Of a DNA stretch of 64,000 nucleotides, positions 49,536 to 57,653 are shown piece after piece; the stretch's first letter is position 1; the number at the start of each line of letters is the position of its first letter. The DNA lies in the NCBI GenBank assembly GCA_035765045.1, contig DASTYI010000085.1, positions 1 to 64,000 on the forward strand, given 5' to 3'. Below the pieces are notes generated by a model. The model did not search any database. It saw nothing but the letters and a program-made list of their open reading frames with translations, and was not told the DNA's origin. The translations under genes were made by a program, and so were the position numbers. This DNA is from Iamia sp035765045. Its GTDB lineage: Bacteria > Actinomycetota > Acidimicrobiia > Acidimicrobiales > Iamiaceae.

Positions 49536-50275
49536 TGGCCGCCACCCTCGCCGGCAAGGTCGCCCTGGTCACCGGGGGCTCCCGCGGCATCGGGCGGGCC
49601 ATCGCCGAGGCCTACGTCGCCGCCGGCGCCACCGTGCTGATCGTGTCCCGCAAGCCCGACGACCTGGCCCGGGCCGCGGCCGAGATCGGCGCCGGGGTCC
49701 ACTGGTACGCCGCCAACGCCGGCGAGCCCGACCAGGTCCGGGCCGCGGTCGCCCACTGCGTGGCCGAGCTGGGCGGGCTCGACGTCCTGGTCAGCAACGC
49801 CGCCACCAACCCCCACTTCGGCCGGGCCGTCGACATCGACGTCGAGCGGTTCGACAAGACGGTCGCGGTGAACTTCCGGGGCCCGTTGCTGTGGGCCCGG
49901 GCGGCGTGGACGGCGGCGATGGAGGATCGGGGCGGGGCGATCGTCAACGTGGCCTCGCTCGGCGCCTTCATCGTCGAGCCCGGCATCGGCGTCTACAACG
50001 CGACCAAGGCGGCGACGGTCCACCTCACCCGCACGCTGGCCAGCGAGCTGGCCCCCGCCGTCCGGGTCAACGCCATCGCCCCCGGCCTGGTCCGCACCGA
50101 CATGGCCCGGGCGATCATCGGCCAGGGCGAGGAGAGGATCGCCGCCCGCATCCCGCTGCGCCGGGTGGGCGAGCCGGCCGACATCGCCCGGGCCGCCCTC
50201 TTCCTGGCCAGCGACGAGGCCAGCTGGATCACGGGTCAGACCCTGGTGGTCGACGGCGGGATCAGCGTCCGCTGA
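49535..50275 (+). CDS. Short-chain dehydrogenase/reductase (SDR)
   Basis: 246 residues, classical SDR. The cofactor loop is ALVTGGSRGIGRAIAEAYVA, NAATNPHFGR replaces the usual NNAG, the catalytic Ser is in VNVASLGAFIVEPGIGVYNA with the YNATK Tyr/Lys, and the end reads FLASDEASWITGQTLVVDGG. The Arg in VSRKPDD after beta2 suggests NADP(H). It would oxidise or reduce a hydroxy/oxoacyl intermediate of the neighbouring pathway. It is convergent with the next dehydrogenase, 9 bp apart. Confidence 0.93.
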   Translation: MAATLAGKVALVTGGSRGIGRAIAEAYVAAGATVLIVSRKPDDLARAAAEIGAGVHWYAANAGEPDQVRAAVAHCVAELGGLDVLVSNAATNPHFGRAVDIDVERFDKTVAVNFRGPLLWARAAWTAAMEDRGGAIVNVASLGAFIVEPGIGVYNATKAATVHLTRTLASELAPAVRVNAIAPGLVRTDMARAIIGQGEERIAARIPLRRVGEPADIARAALFLASDEASWITGQTLVVDGGISVR

Positions 50276-50284
50276 GGGGAGCGG

Positions 50285-51409
50285 TCAACGGGGCAGGCCG
50301 AGCACCCGCTCGCCGATGACGTTCCGGAGGACCTGCGTCGTCCCGCCCATGATCGTGTACGCCGGGGCGTAGCAGGCCGAGCGGGCGATGCGGGCGGCCA
50401 GCCCCCCGGTCGGGTCGAGCAGGGTGGCCCGGGGCCCGGCCACCCGGGTGGCGAAGTCGGCGACCCGCTGCTCCAGCTCGGTGCAGAACGTCTTGGTGGC
50501 GGCCGAGAACGACGGCGGCGCCTGGCCGAGCACCTCGCGCAGCACGAGCAGCCGGCCGATGCGGTGGGCGGACTCCAGGGCGGCGACCTCCTGGCGGACG
50601 AGGGGGTCGGTGCGGTCGACCCAGCCGGAGCGGAGCAGGTCGTCCCACACCAGCCGGTTCGACACCAGCCGGTCGATGCCGCCGCGCTCGTGCTCCATCT
50701 GCCGCATCACCTGGCGGAAGCTCCCGTTCTCCCGCCCGACCAGGTTCCCGGCCGGCACCCGGACCTCGTGCAGGTGCACCTCGCAGAAGTGGCCGCCGCC
50801 GGTCATGTCGCGGATCCGTCGCACCTCGACGCCCGGGCTCCGCATGTCGACCACCAGCTCCGACAGGCCCTCGTGGGGCCGGGCCGCGGGGTCGGTGCGG
50901 GCGACCAGGTACATCCAGTCGGCCTCGACGGCGCCCGAGGTCCAGACCTTCTGCCCGTCGACCACCCAGGTGTCGCCGTCGCGCACCGCCCGGGTGCGGA
51001 GCGAGGCGACGTCGGAGCCGGCGTCGGGCTCGGACATCCCGATGCACCACATCGAGGTGCCGGCGAGGATGCCCGGGAGCCAGCGGGCCCGCTGCTCGTC
51101 GGTGCCGAACTGGAGGAGGGTGGGGCCGATCTGGCGGTCGGCGAACCAGACGGCGGCGATGGGGGCGCCGCCGGCGATCAGCTGCTCGACCACGACGAAC
51201 CGCTCCAGCGCCGTGCGCCCGCCCCCGCCGACCGCGACCGGCCAGGTCATCCCGATCCAGCCCCGGGCGGCCAGCTCGACGGCCAGGTCGGGGTCGTGGC
51301 CGAGCAGCCAGCTGTCCTCGGGGAACGGCCGGCGCCCCCGCCACTCCCCCGCCAGGGTCCGGGCCTCCTCGGCGAGGGCGGCGAGCTCCGGGGGCAGCGT
51401 GTGGTCCAT
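50285..51409 (-). CDS. Acyl-CoA dehydrogenase, member of the operator regulon
   Basis: 374 residues. MWCIGMSEPDAGSDVASLRT and GQKVWTSGAVEADWMYLVAR are the FAD loops, and YTIMGGTTQVLRNVIGERVL the C-terminal FAD/substrate motif. ATG at 51409 is preferred; an in-frame TTG at 51433 falls inside the operator and before the -10. It is monocistronic and controlled by the operator at 51429. By sequence it resembles the dehydrogenase at 44016 and could work on the same or the next intermediate. Confidence 0.93.
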   Translation of the reverse strand: MDHTLPPELAALAEEARTLAGEWRGRRPFPEDSWLLGHDPDLAVELAARGWIGMTWPVAVGGGGRTALERFVVVEQLIAGGAPIAAVWFADRQIGPTLLQFGTDEQRARWLPGILAGTSMWCIGMSEPDAGSDVASLRTRAVRDGDTWVVDGQKVWTSGAVEADWMYLVARTDPAARPHEGLSELVVDMRSPGVEVRRIRDMTGGGHFCEVHLHEVRVPAGNLVGRENGSFRQVMRQMEHERGGIDRLVSNRLVWDDLLRSGWVDRTDPLVRQEVAALESAHRIGRLLVLREVLGQAPPSFSAATKTFCTELEQRVADFATRVAGPRATLLDPTGGLAARIARSACYAPAYTIMGGTTQVLRNVIGERVLGLPR

Positions 51410-51428
51410 CGGGGATCGGACCGTATCC

Positions 51429-51446
51429 GTCAACGCTTACGTTGAC
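51429..51446. promoter_or_regulatory. TetR-type operator 5, embedded in the 3' end of the P-ATPase gene
   Basis: GTCAACGCTTACGTTGAC. On minus, -35 TTGTCA (51448-51443) and -10 TACGGT (51425-51420) have a 17-bp spacer. ATG 51409 is 10 nt after the -10, giving a leader of about 4 nt. The palindrome contains the TAA stop of the upstream ATPase (51439-51437). Confidence 0.82.
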
Positions 51447-53965
51447 AAACGGCGCCACAGCTGCGTCGCCACCAGCGGCACGATGCCGAGCCCCAGGGCG
51501 AGGGGCCAGACCGACGCCGGCAGGGTCGTCAGCTCGAGCACGTCCCGCAGCGGCGGGATGGTGAGGGCGGCGGCCTCCAGGGCGAGGGTCAGCGCCAGCG
51601 CCCACCAGAGGTAGGGGTTGGACGAGGCGCCCCGGAACCCCGACCCGGTCGACCGGCGGGCGTTGAACACGGCGCCGATCTGGGCCACGGTGAGGGTGGC
51701 GAAGGTCAGGGTCTGGGCCTCGGCGGTCGCCAGGTCGAGCGGCCCGAGGCCGAGCAGGTAGCCGCCGATGCCGACCGCCGCCACCAGGGCGCCCTGGGTG
51801 GCGATGGCCCGCACCGCCCCCGCCCCGAGCACGGGCTCGTCCTTGGCCCGGGGCGGCTCGTCCATGGCGTCGTCGCCGCTCGGCTCCAGGGCCAGGGCGA
51901 ACGACGGGATCACGTCGATCACCAGGTTGTTCCAGAGGATCATCAGCCCGGCCAGCGGCGGGTCGAGCCCGGCGAGCACACCGACCACGACGGTGATGAC
52001 GACGGCCAGGTGGTACGAGAACAGGTACTGGGCGAAGCGCTGGATGTTGGCGAAGATCCGGCGCCCCTCGCGCACGGCGTGCTCGATGGTGGCGAAGTCG
52101 TCGTCGAGCAGGACGATGTCGGCCGCCTCGCGGGCCACGTCGGTGCCGGCCAGGCCCATGGCCACGCCGACGTCGGCCTGGCGCAGGGCGGGGGCGTCGT
52201 TGACCCCGTCTCCGGTCATGGCCACGACCTCGCCCTGGGCCTGGAGGGCCTCGACGATCCGCAGCTTCTGCTCGGGGGCGACCCGGGCGTAGACGTCGAC
52301 CTCGGGGGCCCGGGCCCGGAGCTCGTCGTCGTCGAGGCGGGCCAGGTCGCGGCCGGTCAGCACGGCGGTGGGGCGCATCCCCAGCTCGTCGGCGATGGCC
52401 CGGGCCGTGCGGGGCTGGTCGCCGGTGACCATGACGACCCGGATGCCCGCCCGGCGGCAGGCGGCCACGGCGTCGACGGCCTCGGGCCGCGGCGGGTCCT
52501 GGATGCCGACCACGCCGAGCACCTCGAGGGCGGCCGGGTCGAGCACGTCGCCGTCGACGTCGACCCGGGTGCGGGCCAGGGCCAGCGTGCGCAGGCCCCG
52601 CTCCCCCAGCCCGGCCGCCAGCGCGACCAGCGGGTGGTCGGCGGCGAGGACGACCTCGGGGGCGCCCTTGACGTGGGTCCAGCCGTCGTTGCGGGTGGCC
52701 ATCCACTTGGTGTCGGAGCTGAAGGGCACCTCGCCGGCCCGGGGCCGGGCGGCCCGCAGCGACCGCCAGTCGAGGCCGGCCGCGGTGGCGCCGTGGAGCA
52801 GCGCCACCTCGGTCGGGTCGCCCACCGGGTCCCCGTCACGGGCGACGTCGCCGTCGTTGCACAGCACCGCCGTCGGCCACAGGTCGTCGCCGGCGACACC
52901 CGGGGCGGGGAGCACCTCGGTCACCGTCATCTCGTTGGTCGTGAGGGTGCCGGTCTTGTCCGAGGCGATCACCGTCGTCGAGCCGAGGGTCTCGACCACC
53001 GGCAGCCGGCGGACCAGCGCCTGCTCGCGGGCCATCCGGCGCATCCCGACCGTCAGGGTGAGGGTCGCCACCGCCGGCAGGCCCTCGGGGACGATGGCGA
53101 CGGCCAGGGCGATCGACACCTCCAGCACCTCGTCGGCCGACAGGCCCCGCAGCACGCCGAGCAGGGCGATCGCCGCCCCCAGGGCGACGACCACCAGCGT
53201 CAGCACCCGGCCCAGCCGCTCCAGGCCCTCCTGGAGCGGGGCCCGGCCCACCCCGGTCCGCCGGGTCAGCTCGGCCACCCGGCCGACCTCGGTGGCCAGC
53301 CCGGTCGCCACCACCACGCCCCGGCCCCGGCCCGAGCGGACGGTCGTGCCCATGTGGGCCAGGCCGGTGCGCTCGGCCAGCTCGACCTCGGCGGCGACGG
53401 CGTCGACCACCTTGGCCACCGGCTCGCTCTCGCCGGTCAGGGCCGACTCCTCGACCGTCAGGTCGTTCACCTCGACCAGGCGGAGGTCGGCGGGGATGCG
53501 GTCGCCGCTCTCGACCTCGACCACGTCGCCGACGACGAGGTCGACGGCGTCGATCTCGTCGCGGCGGCCGTCGCGCACGACGTCGGCCACCGTGCGGGTC
53601 AGGGCGTCGAGGGCGTCCATCGACCGCACCGCCCGCAGCTCGGTCACGAAGCCGACGATGGTGTTCACCACCAGCACGACGAGCACGGCGACGGCCTCGA
53701 CCGTCTTGCCGATGGCGAAGGCGGCCACCACCGACGCCAGCAGCAGGAGCACGACCGTGCTCCTCAGCTGGTCGCCGAGGATCTTCGCCCAGGTGGTGCG
53801 CTCGGGCCGGCCCAGCTCGTTGGCCCCGTGGGCCAGGCGGCGGGCGGCCTCGGCCTCGGAGAGCCCCGTGGCCAGGTCGGTGCCGGTGCGGGCGACGACC
53901 TCGTCGGGGTCGAGGGCGTGGGCGTCGGCGACGGGGCCGACGCCGGTGGACATGTCGGGTTCCAT
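51437..53965 (-). CDS. Ca2+-type P-type ATPase (P2A)
   Basis: 842 residues. N-terminal cation ATPase region (GLSEAEAARRLAHGANELGR), actuator loop LTVEESALTGESEPV (TGES), M4 IALAVAIVPEGLPAVATLTL with the Glu ligand, phosphorylation motif VIASDKTGTLTTNEM, nucleotide site FSSDTKWMATR and THVKGAPEVVL, hinge AMTGDGVNDAPALRQADVGV, and M6 LILWNNLVIDVIPSFALALE with the Asn and Asp equivalent to SERCA Asn796/Asp800. It exports Ca2+ or Mn2+ from the cytosol. Its stop codon lies inside operator 5. ATG 53965 and 53953 are both possible. Confidence 0.92.
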   Translation of the reverse strand: MEPDMSTGVGPVADAHALDPDEVVARTGTDLATGLSEAEAARRLAHGANELGRPERTTWAKILGDQLRSTVVLLLLASVVAAFAIGKTVEAVAVLVVLVVNTIVGFVTELRAVRSMDALDALTRTVADVVRDGRRDEIDAVDLVVGDVVEVESGDRIPADLRLVEVNDLTVEESALTGESEPVAKVVDAVAAEVELAERTGLAHMGTTVRSGRGRGVVVATGLATEVGRVAELTRRTGVGRAPLQEGLERLGRVLTLVVVALGAAIALLGVLRGLSADEVLEVSIALAVAIVPEGLPAVATLTLTVGMRRMAREQALVRRLPVVETLGSTTVIASDKTGTLTTNEMTVTEVLPAPGVAGDDLWPTAVLCNDGDVARDGDPVGDPTEVALLHGATAAGLDWRSLRAARPRAGEVPFSSDTKWMATRNDGWTHVKGAPEVVLAADHPLVALAAGLGERGLRTLALARTRVDVDGDVLDPAALEVLGVVGIQDPPRPEAVDAVAACRRAGIRVVMVTGDQPRTARAIADELGMRPTAVLTGRDLARLDDDELRARAPEVDVYARVAPEQKLRIVEALQAQGEVVAMTGDGVNDAPALRQADVGVAMGLAGTDVAREAADIVLLDDDFATIEHAVREGRRIFANIQRFAQYLFSYHLAVVITVVVGVLAGLDPPLAGLMILWNNLVIDVIPSFALALEPSGDDAMDEPPRAKDEPVLGAGAVRAIATQGALVAAVGIGGYLLGLGPLDLATAEAQTLTFATLTVAQIGAVFNARRSTGSGFRGASSNPYLWWALALTLALEAAALTIPPLRDVLELTTLPASVWPLALGLGIVPLVATQLWRRLST

Positions 53966-54066
53966 GGTCCTCAGGGGGTCACCGCCGGCGACGGCGCGGG
54001 AGGCCGGAGCCGGCGTGGTGCGATCGGGGGTGCGGGGCGGCGCGGCCGGTCAGCGGCCGCGGCCCG

Positions 54067-54384
54067 TCACAGCCTGAGGATCTGCGTGGTGGGGAGGGGC
54101 ACCGTCCCGAGCCGGCCCGGTCGGGCCGTGACGGCGGCCCGGAGGGCGGCGAGGAGGGGGCGGCGGCGGGTCCGGCGCCGGGCGACGCGGCGGTGCCGGG
54201 CCGGGACCTCGTCGGCGGTCCGGGTGGCGCGCAGGGCGGCGTCCTCGTGGACGATCGGCGCCACCGAGGCCGACGCCAGGTGGACCATCGGGGCCAGCCC
54301 GGCGATCACGGTCAGCGCCACCAGCAGGGCGGGCGTCACGATGCGACGGGTCGTCGCGCGCAGGGCGATCCGGATCTCGTCCAT
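54067..54384 (-). CDS. Small hypothetical protein with one membrane segment
   Basis: 105 residues from ATG 54384. One hydrophobic segment (IVTPALLVALTVIAGLAPMV) is followed by an Arg-rich stretch (RHRRVARRRTRRRPLLAALR). It could be anchored with a basic periplasmic or cytoplasmic tail. No family was recognised. It is separated from the P-ATPase by about 100 bp and is divergent from the shikimate kinase gene. Arg-rich composition can also come from non-coding GC-rich DNA, so confidence is moderate. Confidence 0.45.
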   Translation of the reverse strand: MDEIRIALRATTRRIVTPALLVALTVIAGLAPMVHLASASVAPIVHEDAALRATRTADEVPARHRRVARRRTRRRPLLAALRAAVTARPGRLGTVPLPTTQILRL

Positions 54385-54464
54385 CGGCCCGCCCAACCTA
54401 CCGCCCCCGCCCACCCGGCCCTCATCCCCCGGTTGGGGGCGGGGGCGGTGGGGAGGACGGGGCG

Positions 54465-54995
54465 GTGGCCGCGCGTCCCCACGTCGCCCTGATCGGGATG
54501 ATGGGCGTCGGCAAGTCGACCGCCGGGCGGGTCGTGGCCGCCCGCACCGGGCGGCGCTTCGTCGACACCGACGCCGTGATCGAGGCGACGACCGGGCGCA
54601 CCCCGCGCGAGCTGTGGGAGCAGGACGGCGAGCACGCCTACCGCCCGCTCGAGCGCGAGGCGGTCGAGCAGGCCCTCGCCGCCGACGACCCGGTGGTGCT
54701 GGCCACGCCGGGCGGGGTCGCCGTCGACGACGCCATGGCCCGGGCCGTGCGGGCGCCCGGCGTGGTCACCGTCCTGCTGCGGGCCACGCTCGCCACCCTC
54801 GACCGCCACGTGGGCGACCACCCCGCCCACCGCCCGCTGCTCGGTCCCGACCCCCACGCCACGCTGGCCCGCCTGCTCGCCGAGCGGGCCGGCCGCTACG
54901 AGGCCCTGGCCGACGCCGTGGTCGACGTCGACGGGCTGTCCCCCGAGCGGGTGATCACCGCCGTCCTCGCCGCCCTCGACGACGCCGACGGTTGA
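54465..54995 (+). CDS. Shikimate kinase-like P-loop kinase
   Basis: 176 residues. Walker A is ALIGMMGVGKSTAGRVVAAR, followed by RRFVDTDAVIEATTGRTPRE (Asp-x-Asp and Gly-x-Thr), then EHAYRPLEREAVEQAL. The shikimate-binding GGG motif appears as LATPGGVAVDD, with Pro replacing the first Gly. The lid contains HPAHRPLLGPDPHATLARLL. These features fit AroK, but the altered motif and absence of aro neighbours leave a paralogous kinase possible. GTG at 54465 directly precedes the first strand. It lies upstream of the sigma factor gene with 83 bp between. Confidence 0.75.
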   Translation: MAARPHVALIGMMGVGKSTAGRVVAARTGRRFVDTDAVIEATTGRTPRELWEQDGEHAYRPLEREAVEQALAADDPVVLATPGGVAVDDAMARAVRAPGVVTVLLRATLATLDRHVGDHPAHRPLLGPDPHATLARLLAERAGRYEALADAVVDVDGLSPERVITAVLAALDDADG

Positions 54996-55078
54996 CGGCA
55001 GCGCCCCCATGCGCTTGGGTGGGGGAGCGACGTTCAGCCACGAGGGTCGAGTTCCGTCCGAGGACCTTGGAGGTCCCG

Positions 55079-55978
55079 ATGACCGACCCGTGGCCCGCCC
55101 ACCGCCCGTCCACCACCGATCCGCTCGCCCTGGCGACCCCCCAGGATCGGGAGCGTGCCGAGGAGACGATCCCCCGGGGTCGCTCGTCCGAGGACGACTC
55201 CCGCCGCCCCGCCGTCGACGAGGACATCTGGCTCCTCCACGTGCTGCTCCGCCGCACCGGCGACCGGACGGTGCTCGCCGCCCTGGTCGAGGAGTACCAG
55301 GCCTTCGCCCTGTCGCTGGCCCGGCGCCTGCACCGCGACCGCGAGCCGCTCGACGACCTGCGCCAGGTGGCGCTGGAGTCGCTGGTGGCCTCGCTGCGGC
55401 GCTTCGACCCCGGCTTCGGCGTGCCCTTCGTCGGCTTCGCCACGCCGACGATCGTCGGCGCCCTCAAGCGCCACTACCGCGACCAGGGCTGGGCCATGCG
55501 GGTGCCCCGCTCGGCCCACGACCTGGCCGCCCCCGCCCGCGAGGCGGCCGACCGGATCGCCGCCGAGAAGGGGCGGGCGGCCACCACCGCCGAGGTCGCC
55601 GAGGCCCTCGGGATCACCGAGGAGGACCTGCTGATCGCCCGCTCGGCCGAGCGGGCCCGGTCGCTGGTCTCGCTCGACGCCCCCCGGCCCGGCGACGACG
55701 ACCGGGTCGGCATCGAGGTCGGCGTGGTCGACGCCGGCTTCCTGCTGGCCGAGGGCCGGGCCTCGCTGGAGCGGGCGCTGCCGACCCTCAGCCACCGTGA
55801 CCGCACGATCCTCCAGCTCTCGTTCTTCGAGGGCGAGTCGCAGAAGAAGATCGCCGAGCGCTACGGCGTCAGCCAGATGCAGGTGTCCCGCTGGATGACC
55901 TCGGCGATCGGCCGCCTCCGCAGCCGCATGGCCGTCACCGTCCCGGCCGACCCCGTCGACGAGTCCGCCGCCGTCTGA
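55079..55978 (+). CDS. SigB/SigF-type RNA polymerase sigma factor
   Basis: 299 residues. Region 2: LVEEYQAFALSLARRLHRDR, EPLDDLRQVALESLVASLRR and FATPTIVGALKRHYRDQGWA. Region 3: VPRSAHDLAAPAREAADRIA with TTAEVAEALGITEEDL. Region 4: LSHRDRTILQLSFFEGESQK and GVSQMQVSRWMTSAIGRLR. This is the alternative SigB/F/G group used in stress or development in Gram-positives. An N-terminal extension of about 45 residues is unstructured. TTGGAGG is 5 nt before the ATG. No anti-sigma gene lies next to it. Confidence 0.93.
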   Translation: MTDPWPAHRPSTTDPLALATPQDRERAEETIPRGRSSEDDSRRPAVDEDIWLLHVLLRRTGDRTVLAALVEEYQAFALSLARRLHRDREPLDDLRQVALESLVASLRRFDPGFGVPFVGFATPTIVGALKRHYRDQGWAMRVPRSAHDLAAPAREAADRIAAEKGRAATTAEVAEALGITEEDLLIARSAERARSLVSLDAPRPGDDDRVGIEVGVVDAGFLLAEGRASLERALPTLSHRDRTILQLSFFEGESQKKIAERYGVSQMQVSRWMTSAIGRLRSRMAVTVPADPVDESAAV

Positions 55979-55985
55979 CCCCGGA

Positions 55986-56936
55986 TCAGAGCCGGGGCAG
56001 GACCTCGTCCTGGTAGAAGGCGTACATCCCGGCCTGCTCGGCGCCCACCTGGTGGACGTGGACCTCGTCGGCCCCGGCCTCGAAGAAGGTGCGCAGCGAC
56101 TCGGCGTGCACCTCGGGGTCGGGGCCGCACGGCATCGACCCCACGGCGCCCTCCTCGTCGACCAGCTCGACCGCCTGCTCGAAGTGGGCCGGCGTCCTGA
56201 GCTCCTGGGCCAGCTCGCCCGGGAGCCCGGTGTTGGGCCAGAGGCGGTGGACCAGCCGGCGGCAGGCCTGCTCGTCGGGCCCCCAGCACGCCTTGGGGAA
56301 GGCGATCACGGGGCCGGTCCCGCCGGCGTCGCGGTAGGTGGCGATGACCTCGGCGTCGGGCGAGGTGGTGGCCATGCCGTCACCGATGCGGGCGGCCACC
56401 TCGGCGGCCCTGGGCCCGAAGGCCGACACGATCACCGGCGGCGGCTCGTCGGGGCAGGAGAAGATGCGGGCGTTCTCGACCGTGTAGTGGCGGCCCGACC
56501 GGGTCACCTCGTCGCCGGTCCACAGCGCCCGCATCACCTCGACCGCCTCCTCCAGCATCTCCAGCCGGACCGGCGTCGGGGGCCAGCGGTCCCCGAGCAC
56601 GTGCTCGTTGAGGTTCTCGCCGCTGCCGACGCCGAGGAAGAAGCCGCCCCCGGCCATCAGGGCCGTGGTCGCCGCCGCCTGGGCGACGATCGCCGGGTGG
56701 ATGCGGATCGTCGGGCAGGTGACGCCGGTGCCGAGACGGGCGTCGGGGGCGGCGGTCGCCAGCCCGCCGAGCACGCTCCACACCAGCGGGCTGTTGCCCT
56801 GCTCACCGACCCAGGGGTGGAAGTGGTCCGAGACGCTGATGTCGGTGAAGCCGTGCTCGGCGGCGGCGGCCCCGAAGCGGACGAGGTCCCGCGGGCCGTG
56901 CTCCTCGGCGGACAGGAAGATCCCGGTGCGTGCCAT
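55986..56936 (-). CDS. F420-dependent LLM-class oxidoreductase (FGD-like)
   Basis: 316 residues. The luciferase-like barrel begins GIFLSAEEHGPRDLVRFGAA. TDISVSDHFHPWVGEQGNSP carries the SDHFHPW motif of F420-dependent glucose-6-phosphate dehydrogenase-type enzymes. RLGTGVTCPTIRIHPAIVAQ and FFLGVGSGENLNEHVLGDRW (the GSGE.LNEH block binding F420) follow. It catalyses hydride transfer between F420 and a small alcohol or sugar. Convergent with the sigma gene, 7 bp apart. ATG 56936. Confidence 0.92.
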   Translation of the reverse strand: MARTGIFLSAEEHGPRDLVRFGAAAAEHGFTDISVSDHFHPWVGEQGNSPLVWSVLGGLATAAPDARLGTGVTCPTIRIHPAIVAQAAATTALMAGGGFFLGVGSGENLNEHVLGDRWPPTPVRLEMLEEAVEVMRALWTGDEVTRSGRHYTVENARIFSCPDEPPPVIVSAFGPRAAEVAARIGDGMATTSPDAEVIATYRDAGGTGPVIAFPKACWGPDEQACRRLVHRLWPNTGLPGELAQELRTPAHFEQAVELVDEEGAVGSMPCGPDPEVHAESLRTFFEAGADEVHVHQVGAEQAGMYAFYQDEVLPRL

Positions 56937-57010
56937 CGTCGCCGCCTCCCCTCCCGCCGGGCCCGGAAACGGCGCCGTGTCGCGCCGGCCCGGCGGGAGA
57001 GGGTAGCGGC

Positions 57011-57607
57011 GTGACCAGGAACGACGACCGGTGGGCGGCCGTGGCCGAGGAGGCCGCCGGGTGCACCCGCTGTCCGCTGTACCGCGACGCCACGGCCACC
57101 GTGTTCGGCGAGGGCCCGGTGCCCGCCGAGATCATGCTCGTGGGCGAGCAGCCCGGCGACAAGGAGGACCTCCAGGGCCGACCCTTCGTCGGACCCGCCG
57201 GCGCCCTGCTCGACCGCTGCATCGAGGAGGCCGGCGGCGACCGCTCGGCGCTGTACCTCACCAACGCCGTCAAGCACTTCAAGTTCGAGCGCCGGGGCAA
57301 GCGCCGCATCCACGAGAAGCCGAACCGGTCCGAGATCGAGGCCTGCGGGCTCTGGCTCGACCGCGAGCTGGAGATCGTGTCGCCCCGCCTGGTCGTCCTG
57401 CTCGGAGCCACCGCCGCCCAGGCCCGGTTGGGCTCGGGGTTCCGGGTGACGCAGCACCGGGGCGAGGACGTGCCGTCGGACCTGGCCGAGCACGTCGTCG
57501 CCACCGTCCACCCGTCGTCGATCCTGCGCGGCCCCGACGACGCCCGCCGGGCCGGCCGCGAGGCCCTCGTCGCCGACCTCCGCGCCGCCTTCGCCCTGGT
57601 CGCGTGA
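57011..57607 (+). CDS. udgX: UdgX-type uracil-DNA glycosylase
   Basis: 198 residues. An Fe-S cluster site is formed by GCTRCPLYRDATATVFGEG and later Cys. The catalytic block MLVGEQPGDKEDLQGRPFVG is followed by ALYLTNAVKHFKFERRGKRR and IHEKPNRSEI. The KRRIH loop is the hallmark of UdgX, whose His forms a covalent bond with DNA at the uracil site. VVATVHPSSILRG is the family 4/5 terminal motif. It excises or traps uracil in DNA. GTG at 57011 precedes the first Cys by about 20 residues. Confidence 0.95.
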   Translation: MTRNDDRWAAVAEEAAGCTRCPLYRDATATVFGEGPVPAEIMLVGEQPGDKEDLQGRPFVGPAGALLDRCIEEAGGDRSALYLTNAVKHFKFERRGKRRIHEKPNRSEIEACGLWLDRELEIVSPRLVVLLGATAAQARLGSGFRVTQHRGEDVPSDLAEHVVATVHPSSILRGPDDARRAGREALVADLRAAFALVA

Positions 57608-57653
57608 GGGCCGCCGGGTTTGACCGGTCGCCCCGGGGGCGAGGGGGGCGGCC

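Noticed and set aside
52010..55978. A 1,300-codon open frame on the plus strand antisense to the P-ATPase
   Set aside because: In DNA of this GC content the antisense frame of a real gene stays open; the opposite strand carries all ATPase motifs. Only its last 299 codons (sigma factor) are real.
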